This document shows positions 1 through 6,680 of a stretch of 19,631 bases of DNA, piece by piece. The notes below the pieces were generated by a model, which saw only the letters and a list, made by a program, of their open reading frames with translations, did not search any database and was not told the DNA's origin. This DNA is from an uncultured Peptococcaceae bacterium (lineage in GTDB: Bacteria; Bacillota; Desulfitobacteriia; Desulfitobacteriales; Syntrophobotulaceae), in assembly GCA_937892995.1 (NCBI GenBank), contig CALBJS010000008.1, positions 1 through 19,631 of the forward strand, read 5' to 3'. Position 1 is the stretch's first letter; the number at the start of each line of letters is the position of its first letter. The position numbers and the translations under genes were made by a program.

Positions 1-23
1 CCCTACACGACGCTTTCCGATCT
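1..23. other. Residual Illumina sequencing adapter at the contig edge
   Basis: These bases match the 3' end of the Illumina TruSeq universal adapter (plus strand begins CCCTACACGACGC and ends TTCCGATCT), with one C missing inside the GCTCTTCC part. The following bases at once resume sequence that encodes FtsH. This is library-construction sequence left on the end of an assembled contig, not genomic DNA. The adapter's last bases (AGATCGG on the minus strand) happen to read in frame with the expected FtsH residues, so the exact genomic junction is uncertain by a few bases. Confidence 0.93.
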
Positions 24-571
24 CATTAAACTTCTTAGGGGGTCTTAAGAAATTCGATTATTTCTTCTAATTCTTCTTTAACCTCATCGGCTCCGGCCAC
101 ATCTTTAAAGGTAACCTTCTTATCTTCCGTTACCAAGCGGGCTCGACTCTTGCCGAATTGCATGACTTTGTTACCCCCACCTTGAGTCTGTTGCATCATA
201 TAAAAGAACAAACCGAAGATGAAAAGGAACATGAGTAAAGTAGGCAAGACAGATATCCACCAAGGTGCAGTTGCCGGAGGATCAATATTAAGACTTAAAT
301 TCTGTTTTTCAAGATCATCAAGAAGTTTTTGGTCTCCCCTAAATCCTATAACTTCGTAAGTTTTACCATCGTTAGTATTGACAGTATAAACATTTACGGT
401 ATCCTTAACCACCACTGAAACCTTGCTTACTTTGCCAGCGGCGACAGCTTGCTTGAATCCGTTATAATCAAGACTTGTGTCCACTTCAGCAGGAGGATTA
501 GCCCACTTAATAAGCAATATTGCAAGTAGAATAATCAGTAAATAGATTGCCACGTTTTTAAATATTTTCAA
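24..571 (-). CDS. ftsH: ATP-dependent zinc metalloprotease FtsH, 5' part only, with an apparent frameshift
   Basis: This is the N-terminal part of FtsH, the membrane-anchored AAA+ protease that degrades misfolded and regulatory proteins. About 178 residues are readable. They hold a first membrane helix (residues about 5-25), an extracytoplasmic domain, a second helix (about 108-132, WWISVLPTLLMFLFIFGLFF) and the start of the AAA module (VTFKDVAGADEVKEELEEI). The Walker motifs and zinc site lie beyond the window. I chose the TTG codon at 571-569 as start: GGAGG (585-581) lies 9 bases upstream, and a promoter at 635-663 excludes the ATG at 667. The frame hits TAA at 37-35 because of a five-G run at 38-42. 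With four Gs the frame continues K-T-P-K-K-F-N-E, the expected FtsH sequence, so the stop is probably a consensus error. It follows tilS with no hpt between them. Confidence 0.93.
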
Positions 572-634
572 TCCGGAGATCCTCCTCTCTTTACGGATAA
601 CATATACTAATATTCGGGAAAAAACAATATGAAT

Positions 635-663
635 ATTATAACACGCTATTTTTCCTTTTACAA
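635..663 (-). promoter_or_regulatory. Sigma-A-type promoter for ftsH
   Basis: On the minus strand TTGTAA (663-658) and a consensus TATAAT (640-635) are separated by 17 bases. Transcription would start near 628, giving a leader of about 57 bases to the TTG start of ftsH. The promoter supports that downstream start, since an ATG at 667 would lie upstream of the transcript. Confidence 0.6.
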
Positions 664-687
664 TCAATTCAAAATAGGAGTAAAACT

Positions 688-2097
688 TTATATTTTGGTA
701 ACTCTTCCATAAAACTTCGGAGTTGTCTCATCTGCAGGAACAAGACTATCGCTCTTACAAACGCCCGGGATCCATAAAACTAGTTTGTCGGCCGCCAAGA
801 GGGGGATATTATTACGTTCCCTGGCCGGAATATTAAAATCCTGAAAAACCTTCTTAATCGTTTTATGCCCTAAATTGGCAAAAAACATTCGATCTCCTGG
901 GCGTCTCAACCTCCAAACCAGAGAACCTTCTAATGCTAAAATCTTCTCTAGATTAAATTCTGTCTCCCAAAGAATATCTGTTCCAGAGACGGGATGTCTA
1001 AATATCCCTGCCTGGAGACCTAGGCAAGGTAGTAACTGCCATCTTTCTAGGGTTAGAGAGATCTCCCAGTCTTTCGGATATTCTTCTATCCTGGGACAAC
1101 TAGCCTGTTTAACCCCTTGTTCTAATTCTCTCCGAAAAAACAGAAAGCCATTCCTTGTGGCTTCTACCTTTATACCAGGTAGATCCTGCCTCCAGCCTGT
1201 CTTTCTTCCCTCTTTCATGATCAACCTTATAAATTTATATTCTAACCCTCGCGGCTCCCCGGTTATCATAGCAGCTGCCTTCCGAAGGAGTCGGGAAAGA
1301 ACTGCTTCGGGCTGCTCCCACGCTTCGGGAGCGATCAGCAACTGTCCTTCCGCCGAATGCCGGCAGTACTCCGGCCATATCCTCTCGACCTGGGAATTAA
1401 TATATTCCTCATCCCAACGCAAGAGTTCCGCTGTCCTAGCTAAGGCTTCCTGTATTCTCTCATTATATTTTTTCTCAAGCTCAGGCAGAAGCTCAATTCT
1501 AATTCTGTTTCGATCATAAAGAGGCTCTAGGTTGCTCTTATCTAGAGCATAAGGAAGTCCTTTCGCACGGCAATATTCCAAGATCTCCTTCTTGGATACC
1601 GAGAGCAGAGGCCTAATTATTTGATCTTTAATAGGATAGATTCCTGCTAAACCGGCTGTGCCACTTCCTCTAAGAAGACGATAGAGGACTGTCTCAGCCT
1701 GATCTCCTAAATGATGGGCCGTAGCCAAAAGATTACAACCGTATTTCTTCATATCTTCTTGCCAACGTGCGTAGCGCCATTCCCGAGACGCTTCTTGGAA
1801 ACTCTTCTGATGATTAACAGCATTCTCTTTCGCATTGAATTCATGAAGAATAAAGGGGACACCCCACTGTTCCGCAAGTCTTTTTACTAATTGTGCCTCT
1901 TCCTCAGCTTCCTTCCTTGCCCTATGATTAATATGGCTAATAACCAGAGAAAGGTTCTGATCCGGATTATCTCTAAGATAACGGCAAATCAAATGAGCTA
2001 AGGCAACAGAATCAGGACCTCCTGAAACAGCAGCCAGTATTTTCGAGTTTGGTACGATTAATTGTGGTAATACTTCTGCCCTTAAGCCGGGATACAT
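688..2097 (-). CDS. tilS: tRNA(Ile)-lysidine synthetase TilS
   Basis: TilS ligates lysine to C34 of the CAU-anticodon tRNA(Ile) using ATP. This changes both its identity and its decoding from Met/AUG to Ile/AUA, and the enzyme is generally essential. The 469-residue product has the N-type ATP pyrophosphatase P-loop SGGPDS at residues 25-30, the HHLGDQAETVLYRLLRGSG segment typical of the family, a middle substrate-recognition region, and the C-terminal domain with RRPGDRMFF and KKVFQDFNIP. The length is that of the long, multi-domain Firmicutes form. The ATG at 2097 has GGAGG 7 bases upstream. In many Firmicutes tilS is followed by hpt and then ftsH; here ftsH follows directly after 116 bases and has its own promoter. 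Confidence 0.97.
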   Translation of the reverse strand: MYPGLRAEVLPQLIVPNSKILAAVSGGPDSVALAHLICRYLRDNPDQNLSLVISHINHRARKEAEEEAQLVKRLAEQWGVPFILHEFNAKENAVNHQKSFQEASREWRYARWQEDMKKYGCNLLATAHHLGDQAETVLYRLLRGSGTAGLAGIYPIKDQIIRPLLSVSKKEILEYCRAKGLPYALDKSNLEPLYDRNRIRIELLPELEKKYNERIQEALARTAELLRWDEEYINSQVERIWPEYCRHSAEGQLLIAPEAWEQPEAVLSRLLRKAAAMITGEPRGLEYKFIRLIMKEGRKTGWRQDLPGIKVEATRNGFLFFRRELEQGVKQASCPRIEEYPKDWEISLTLERWQLLPCLGLQAGIFRHPVSGTDILWETEFNLEKILALEGSLVWRLRRPGDRMFFANLGHKTIKKVFQDFNIPARERNNIPLLAADKLVLWIPGVCKSDSLVPADETTPKFYGRVTKI

Positions 2098-2201
2098 TAT
2101 TGCTCCTCCGTAAGAAAAAATAATAAGAAATTACGTATTACGTTCTACTCTCTTGATTATAACATTATATTAGAAAATTTTTAGGTTTATTTAGAAATAA
2201 C

Positions 2202-2253
2202 AATAACTAAGGCTTAATAACTTACTATAAAGTATATTATTTCCTTAGTTATT
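2202..2253 (-). repeat. Long inverted repeat overlapping the spoIIE stop codon
   Basis: Perfect 11-base arms (AATAACTAAGG at 2202-2212 and its complement at 2243-2253) enclose 30 bases. Those can pair further as AATAA/TTATT and TACT/AGTA around an ATAA loop. The distal arm includes part of the spoIIE stop codon. On the minus strand the hairpin is followed by GTTATTTC rather than a clean U tract. It may be a weak terminator or an mRNA 3'-end stabiliser between spoIIE and tilS. Confidence 0.5.
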
Positions 2254-4339
2254 ATCCTTTAACCTTCTTGCGAACTACTAAGACAACTCCATCGTCTTCC
2301 AGATGTCCCCCCGCAAGCCTTGTGGCTTCTTTGATAATACTATCCGCTAATTCTTGGGCAGTACTCCTGATAACCTGCTCTAAAAACTCTGTCAACCAAT
2401 CATTTTCTTTTTTAACAACATCTAAAATTCCATCGGTGACGATTACAAAGAATTGTTCTCTAAGTTCTACATCTATCACCGGTATATCGATATCATTAAG
2501 AATCCCTGCCGGTAAGCTGGACGTTTTAATTATTTTCACTTTATTTTCTTCAATAATATAAGTTGGAGCAGCCCCAATCTTAATTAACTTAACTGACTCT
2601 GATTCCAAATCAAGAACTGCCATATCGACAGTCACAAAACTTTCTTCGGGGGAACGCAGAACTAAGATAGAATTAAGGGCTTTCACTGCTCCTTCGGGTT
2701 CAAATCCTGTACTTAAAAGTTGTTCCAAGATTGTCAGGGCCGCTGAACTCATCCGAGCGGCTTCTTCCCCGACTCCCATCCCATCGCAAACAATAACTGC
2801 ACACTTATTAGGGGACAAGGGAACAGAATTAAAATTATCCCCACTTATTCCATTTCCCGTCTTAATAAAGGTCCCTGCTCCCAGATCAAGCACCTGCCTG
2901 TGGTGACGGGACCAAACAAGGGGTTTCCCATCTTCTATGTTATGGCGGGAATGGAGTTCTCGGGCTAGATGTCCTATTACTTGAGATACGCTACGATATT
3001 GCTCGGCCAGAGCATCTTTATTTAGGGCCAAACGCCTCTGCCACACCTCCCTATCTTTTTGCTGTTCCAAAATAAATCTTGCCGCCAGCATTACTTCCTG
3101 CAGCTTACCACAATGCTTTTTCCACTCAGCCGGTATCTTCTCTTCGTCAAAATCCAAAGAGCCTATTTCCGCCTCCTGGTAAGCAAATAAATCAAACATG
3201 AAATTATAGGTACGATAAAATTCTCTTTCCCAGCAATAATTCACAGTAGAACAATTTTTGCATATTCTCTCCACTAAAACATTCATAAGTTCCGGAACTT
3301 CCGGTTTTAGCTTCGACTCTAATCCTGCAGCCTGAAAACCAAAAGCAAGCTGATCAAAGATCTCCGCCAGAGTCTTGACTTTGCTTACTGTGGTTTCAAT
3401 CTCCGGCATAACCTTTGTTTTTAGAGAGAATTTTTCCTTTTGCTTTCCCGGTAAAAGAATAAACAAAAGCAATCCTAAAGCCGATGAATATAGGTGCGAT
3501 GCTAAAAATCCTTCATTAACAAAGAAGGTGATCATCAAAACGATTGCTGAATAAGAAACAGCTACGCCTAATTTCCCAAAGTTGCGAAATCCGCCGCAAG
3601 CAAATCCTAATATTCCATAAATCCCGGCGTCAACCAAATTATCTATCCCAAATTTCCATCTGAGCAAGAATCCAAGAATTGCCCCTGCTCCGGCACCTGT
3701 GCCGGCTCCGAACCTATCGGCAATGAAGAGAATAAAAAAACCAAGGACAACGATCTGCAAATTAATTTGTCCAATTTCCAGACCTTGTAAGCCGCTCAAA
3801 CAAACAGAAAGGATCAAAATCCAGGCCATCCCTTGCTCGCCACTAAAATCTCCTTTCAAAAGGCTAGCTTTATGCACAGAGGCATAAAGAAAAATGACAG
3901 AAAATCCTGCGGCCAGAGCACTTTGAACTCCTAACATAATTATAGCTTCTTCCCCAATTCCTTTATTAAATCCTAAAGTGAGTAATCCTAGCAAAACTGT
4001 GCATAGCACTGTAAAGATTGGAAGGAGAAAAATCTCCCCCTTTTTATCTTTTATTCTGGGTACTATTAAAGCACATAGTAAAGCAGCAGGTATTACTTCT
4101 GAAAACAGTGCAAGATTCTGAATTGAAGTAACTCCTAATATTATTCCCATTAATCCCGGAACGGCCTTCTTTCTGTCCCTGGTTAGTACTGCAATAAAGG
4201 CAATAGCAAAAGGATAGACCCCGAAAACATTTGCTCTGGCTATCATAAAGCCTAACACTGTTATTAATGCATATATACCCAGAGAACCTGAAAGCTTATT
4301 AATAACTTTTCCAGCCTTGAAAGTTGCCCATTCAGCCAT
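2252..4339 (-). CDS. spoIIE: Stage II sporulation protein E, membrane PP2C-type phosphatase
   Basis: SpoIIE dephosphorylates the anti-anti-sigma factor SpoIIAA in the forespore, freeing sigma-F, and interacts with FtsZ at the polar septum. The 695-residue protein has a strongly hydrophobic N-terminal half with many membrane helices (about residues 15-300), a middle regulatory region (about 310-480) and a C-terminal PP2C domain. Likely metal-binding motifs are SGD upstream, CDGMGVG (Asp about 519), TDGI (Asp about 636) and the terminal EDDG (Asp about 683). It is shorter than the B. subtilis protein (just over 800 residues). I chose the ATG at 4339: GAGGTGG lies just upstream, and the promoter at 4368-4400 would start the transcript downstream of the ATG at 4366. 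The yabR gene and tRNA genes found nearby in Bacillus are absent. Confidence 0.97.
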   Translation of the reverse strand: MAEWATFKAGKVINKLSGSLGIYALITVLGFMIARANVFGVYPFAIAFIAVLTRDRKKAVPGLMGIILGVTSIQNLALFSEVIPAALLCALIVPRIKDKKGEIFLLPIFTVLCTVLLGLLTLGFNKGIGEEAIIMLGVQSALAAGFSVIFLYASVHKASLLKGDFSGEQGMAWILILSVCLSGLQGLEIGQINLQIVVLGFFILFIADRFGAGTGAGAGAILGFLLRWKFGIDNLVDAGIYGILGFACGGFRNFGKLGVAVSYSAIVLMITFFVNEGFLASHLYSSALGLLLFILLPGKQKEKFSLKTKVMPEIETTVSKVKTLAEIFDQLAFGFQAAGLESKLKPEVPELMNVLVERICKNCSTVNYCWEREFYRTYNFMFDLFAYQEAEIGSLDFDEEKIPAEWKKHCGKLQEVMLAARFILEQQKDREVWQRRLALNKDALAEQYRSVSQVIGHLARELHSRHNIEDGKPLVWSRHHRQVLDLGAGTFIKTGNGISGDNFNSVPLSPNKCAVIVCDGMGVGEEAARMSSAALTILEQLLSTGFEPEGAVKALNSILVLRSPEESFVTVDMAVLDLESESVKLIKIGAAPTYIIEENKVKIIKTSSLPAGILNDIDIPVIDVELREQFFVIVTDGILDVVKKENDWLTEFLEQVIRSTAQELADSIIKEATRLAGGHLEDDGVVLVVRKKVKG

Positions 4340-4636
4340 AAAGCCACCTCTTCCATATATTGTCATAATTATAGCCTATGAGGATTGCGAAGCTTGTCAA
4401 ACTTGGTAAGGTACTAGGGCTATGATTATTCTTACTTCAGCAAGAAGATCCATTAAGACACGCTTTGCTCCCAAATACCTTAGTCATATTGACAATAATA
4501 TGCATTTATCGCTACTTCCCTTAACTAGGTTATTTCGGTGACAAATCAAAAAAGCTGCCTCTATCAGCATTTAGATGCGTTAGAAACAGCATGGTTATTT
4601 GTTTATATATTTTATTTTCGCTTTTTGTACTTCTTG
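4340..4636. other. spoIIE-divIC intergenic region without gene
   Basis: Apart from the spoIIE promoter I find no gene here. On the minus strand, downstream of divIC, a short GCTG/CAGC hairpin (arms near 4555-4569) is followed by six Ts, a weak terminator candidate. No tRNA-like T-arm or acceptor pairing is visible, although B. subtilis carries two tRNA genes before spoIIE. A TTGTCAAT motif near 4492-4499 resembles a 0A box only loosely. Confidence 0.5.
4368..4400 (-). promoter_or_regulatory. spoIIE promoter with 21-base spacer (Spo0A-type)
   Basis: On the minus strand a perfect TTGACA (4400-4395) and a perfect TATAAT (4373-4368) are separated by 21 bases, 4 more than optimal for sigma-A. The B. 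subtilis spoIIE promoter is known for the same architecture: consensus boxes 21 bases apart, used only when Spo0A~P is bound. The heptamer TTTGACA overlapping the -35 box differs at one base from the 0A box read as TTCGACA, and TTCGCAA just downstream matches at 5 of 7. The predicted start near 4361 leaves a leader of about 22 bases to the ATG at 4339. Confidence 0.75.
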
Positions 4637-4957
4637 TTAGGGCGTTGCTTCACTTTCCTTAGGAGCTATCAGTATTTCTCCCTTTCTAACTAATCCTAAC
4701 TTCTGCCTGGCTAGCTGTTCGATATAACTGGGAGTGTTTAGCTTTTCAATATCCTTACGCAATTTATCGTTTTCGGTAATAAATGCTTTTTTTTGTTCTA
4801 CTAATTGAGACTTTTGACTTTCCATAGACTGGTCGATCTTAAATAATTGGTAGGACCAACTTCCAGCCAAAATTAAGGCTGTCCCCATTGCAAGAATAAT
4901 TAATGGATTCGTTTTTCTTCTTTTCCTTTTGGTGGCTCTTTTATCTCTCATCCTCAT
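4637..4957 (-). CDS. divIC: Cell division protein DivIC/FtsB family
   Basis: DivIC is a bitopic division protein that binds FtsL and DivIB at the septum. The 106-residue product has a short, very basic cytoplasmic N-terminus (RDKRATKRKRRK), one membrane helix (about residues 20-38) and an extracytoplasmic coiled coil rich in Glu, Lys, Gln and Leu. It ends with the family signature around TPSYIEQLARQKLGLVRKGE. I chose the third in-frame Met codon (ATG at 4957), because GGAGG sits 6 bases upstream of it and directly abuts the first ATG at 4963. The start lies inside the upstream sigma-4-like gene, overlapping it by 17 bases, so the two are translated from one mRNA and probably coupled. Confidence 0.93.
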   Translation of the reverse strand: MRMRDKRATKRKRRKTNPLIILAMGTALILAGSWSYQLFKIDQSMESQKSQLVEQKKAFITENDKLRKDIEKLNTPSYIEQLARQKLGLVRKGEILIAPKESEATP

Positions 4958-5183
4958 GAACATCCTCCACCAAGAAATTATGCAATCCTAACTCACTATC
5001 CGGGATAATTCCCACTATTTGGTACCCTTTGGCCTTAGCTCTAGCTAACATAGTCGAAACAGAACTAATGCTCACTCCTAGTATTTTGGCAATGTCTTCA
5101 CTAGAGCGACCACTTTCTTTAAGCATAATGGCTTGTCTTTCCCGAAAGCTGAGCTTTTCTAATCCCCTTATTTCCCAATGCAC
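4941..5183 (-). CDS. Small stand-alone sigma-70 region 4-like HTH protein
   Basis: This 80-residue protein is mostly one helix-turn-helix of the sigma-70 region 4 or GerE type (about residues 10-53): LSFRERQAIMLKESGRSSED, then IAKILGVSISSVSTMLARAK. No sigma region 2 is present, so it is unlikely to be a complete sigma factor. The remaining tail is acidic (VEDVHEDER). The start is GTG at 5183 with GAGGG about 10 bases upstream; an ATG one base off is out of frame and soon stops. It has its own promoter and overlaps divIC by 17 bases. Possible roles are an auxiliary DNA-binding or RNA polymerase-binding regulator. The precise function is unknown to me. The HTH call is firm, the role is not. Confidence 0.85.
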   Translation of the reverse strand: MHWEIRGLEKLSFRERQAIMLKESGRSSEDIAKILGVSISSVSTMLARAKAKGYQIVGIIPDSELGLHNFLVEDVHEDER

Positions 5184-5249
5184 ATTAGTCTTTCCCTCAT
5201 CACTATGAGTACATTTTAATTACAAAATAACTACTATTTAAGTACTTGT

Positions 5250-5278
5250 ATTATAAACTTTAATACTTATAAAATCAA
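5250..5278 (-). promoter_or_regulatory. Sigma-A-type promoter for the sigma-4-like gene and divIC
   Basis: The minus strand shows TTGATT (5278-5273), a 17-base spacer and a perfect TATAAT (5255-5250). Transcription would begin near 5243, about 60 bases before the GTG start at 5183. This separates vegetative expression of the pair from the sporulation genes yabP and yabQ upstream. Confidence 0.6.
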
Positions 5279-5310
5279 TACTAGTATCAATAGTTTTCCC
5301 TTTAGTCCTA

Positions 5311-5805
5311 TTACTGCCTAGGAATTTTGGTTATCCTGGCTTTCACTTTGGTCACAGATTCCTTTCCTAAAGCTTCCCCCATTCGAAAAATTAACAAGGA
5401 AAACCAGCATAGTAAGCCATAGGGAATACTCATTAACAAAGTCAGGATCCGAGCAATACCTTTAAAAAATATTGCTATTAAGCCAACCACTAAGTTTTTA
5501 TAACCAGTTAACAATTTTAAGATTTTCCTGAAGAGTTTTTTAGATGCAGGACTAAAAAAACGAAGATAAATTAATAGACCAAGGAGGGTTCCCCCAAAAA
5601 GATAAAAGCGAAGCTCAAGATAATTTGCTTTTTGGGCAAAATAATAAATTAATAGCAAAGCTATGAAGGAGAAGGCAAGGTCTCCGATAAATGTTAAAAC
5701 CCTATTAAGCCCGATATACCAGCGTACAGTCCTGTAGAAGTCAAAATAAAACCCCACAAATACTCCGCTTAGAATAATCATTATTATAACAGCAAACTCA
5801 CTAAT
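5311..5805 (-). CDS. yabQ: Spore cortex biosynthesis protein YabQ, probably with a non-standard ATT start
   Basis: YabQ is a membrane protein needed for spore cortex formation in B. subtilis. The product has several hydrophobic segments (about residues 5-25, 35-55, 65-82, 100-150) and the family-type N-terminal LSGVFVGFYFDFYR. The first ATG (5781) has no Shine-Dalgarno sequence in range and would cut into the first membrane helix. Upstream, in frame and right after a TAA, the codons ATT AGT GAG TTT restore the missing N-terminus (ISEFAVIIMIILSGV). A strong AAGGGGAG lies 8 bases before that ATT. I therefore extend the gene to 5805 (164 residues); the conservative start is 5781 (156 residues). 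It directly follows yabP, 32 bases from its stop. Confidence 0.85.
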   Translation of the reverse strand: MSEFAVIIMIILSGVFVGFYFDFYRTVRWYIGLNRVLTFIGDLAFSFIALLLIYYFAQKANYLELRFYLFGGTLLGLLIYLRFFSPASKKLFRKILKLLTGYKNLVVGLIAIFFKGIARILTLLMSIPYGLLCWFSLLIFRMGEALGKESVTKVKARITKIPRQ

Positions 5806-5837
5806 TTAGGTTTCTCCCCTTCCCGGACTACAAATTC

Positions 5838-6125
5838 TTATTTAAAAACTCTTTCCCAAATCCCTTTGGATGATTCTTTAGAGCTCTTTGATGGATAAGT
5901 AATAATATCAATATGCCCCTCGATCTCTACTTCAGACTGTTCAAGGTTCAAGTTCTTAACTCCTAATTCCTGCCCTCTAATAATTAGACCACCTTTGATG
6001 GTTTCCAGAACTATCTCCTTAGTATCAAATGATTTTACCTTTTTGACCCCAGTGATAATTAGAATTCTTCTATCTTCCATTAAGATTTTATGAATACTAT
6101 CTATCCTTTTTTCAGTCATTTTCAT
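5838..6125 (-). CDS. yabP: Sporulation protein YabP
   Basis: YabP is a small soluble sporulation protein of the YabP/YqfC family, required with YabQ for normal spore cortex in B. subtilis and transcribed by mother-cell sigma-E there. The 95-residue product is almost all beta-prone, with the alternating pattern RILIITGVKKVKSFDTKEIV and GLIIRGQELGVKNLNLEQSE typical of the family, ending in a short amphipathic tail (KGIWERVFK). The start is ATG at 6125, with ATG 6119 as an alternative; the ribosome site is an unusual G-run (GCGGGGGG) after AAAGG. It lies between rqcP and yabQ, the same order as in Bacillus, and probably shares their transcript. Confidence 0.9.
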   Translation of the reverse strand: MKMTEKRIDSIHKILMEDRRILIITGVKKVKSFDTKEIVLETIKGGLIIRGQELGVKNLNLEQSEVEIEGHIDIITYPSKSSKESSKGIWERVFK

Positions 6126-6172
6126 CCCCCCGCATCCTTTCCTGACTAATCATTATTCATTTAGGAAAGGAT

Positions 6173-6433
6173 TTATTCTCCCTTCTTCTCATCCTTTAGA
6201 ACCTCAAAAAGGGTATGTGCTTCTTCGACGCGGGCACTGGCTGGGGTAGAAAGGACCTGGACCTCCAAAATATGATTCCGCATATTAATAGTAATTATAT
6301 CTCCTGTCTTTATATCTATCGAAGGTTTCGCTACTCTACCATTAACACTAACTTTTCCCCCCTCGCAGACATCTTTGGCTACAGTTCTTCTTTTAATAAG
6401 TCTTGAAACTTTAAGATATTTATCTAATCTCAA
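6173..6433 (-). CDS. rqcP: S4-domain ribosome quality-control protein RqcP (YabO)
   Basis: RqcP binds the stalled 50S subunit with RqcH and helps drive C-terminal poly-alanine tailing of incomplete nascent chains. The 86-residue protein is essentially one S4 RNA-binding fold: RLDKYLKVSRLIKRRTVAKD, then VCEGGKVSVNGRVAKPS and KTGDIITINM. The short acidic C-terminal tail is family-typical. I set the start at TTG 6433 because GGAGG lies 8 bases upstream and the resulting MRLDKYLKVSRLIKRR matches known family starts. The longer reading from 6451 would begin upstream of that ribosome-binding site. It heads the rqcP-yabP-yabQ group and lies just downstream of the repeat module. Confidence 0.93.
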   Translation of the reverse strand: MRLDKYLKVSRLIKRRTVAKDVCEGGKVSVNGRVAKPSIDIKTGDIITINMRNHILEVQVLSTPASARVEEAHTLFEVLKDEKKGE

Positions 6434-6462
6434 GGTAATTACCTCCCTCAAATAATTAAGAT

Positions 6463-6553
6463 TTACTTTTGGTTTAGATTTGAAAGTGCCGTGGTTAAAC
6501 CGCAGTACCGTTTTAAACTTCTTTCGGTGTGGCGGCTTTTTAATTGTTTAGGC
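6463..6553. repeat. 91-base perfect direct repeat, copy 1
   Basis: This 91-base unit is identical by eye to 6590-6680, offset 127 bases, with 36 unrelated bases between. Read on the plus strand it contains a terminator-like hairpin: CCGCAGTACCG (6500-6510) pairs with CGGTGTGGCGG (6525-6535) and is followed by CTTTTT. Two of the pairs are G-U wobbles that work only in plus-strand RNA. Confidence 0.95.
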
Positions 6554-6589
6554 GGTGTACTTTTATCTTGCTAATTTGTAGACCTGCAG

Positions 6590-6680
6590 TTACTTTTGGT
6601 TTAGATTTGAAAGTGCCGTGGTTAAACCGCAGTACCGTTTTAAACTTCTTTCGGTGTGGCGGCTTTTTAATTGTTTAGGC
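6590..6680. repeat. 91-base perfect direct repeat, copy 2
   Basis: This is the second identical copy of the unit at 6463-6553. Its last 20 bases form the left arm of the adjacent inverted repeat, which overlaps the plus-strand terminator-like hairpin, so in this copy the two structures are mutually exclusive. Confidence 0.95.

Noticed and set aside
572..667. Upstream ATG of ftsH giving 32 extra residues
   Set aside because: It lies upstream of the predicted promoter and lacks a ribosome-binding site; the TTG at 571 has both correctly placed.
875..1519. 214-codon open frame on the plus strand
   Set aside because: It lies wholly antisense to tilS, has no ribosome-binding site and its composition is that of a shadow frame.
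4400..4636. Possible tRNA genes upstream of spoIIE, as in Bacillus
   Set aside because: No T-arm consensus or acceptor-stem pairing could be found on either strand.
6463..6680. CRISPR-like repeat and spacer arrangement
   Set aside because: There are only two copies, the repeat is 91 bases long with a single 36-base spacer, and no cas genes are present.
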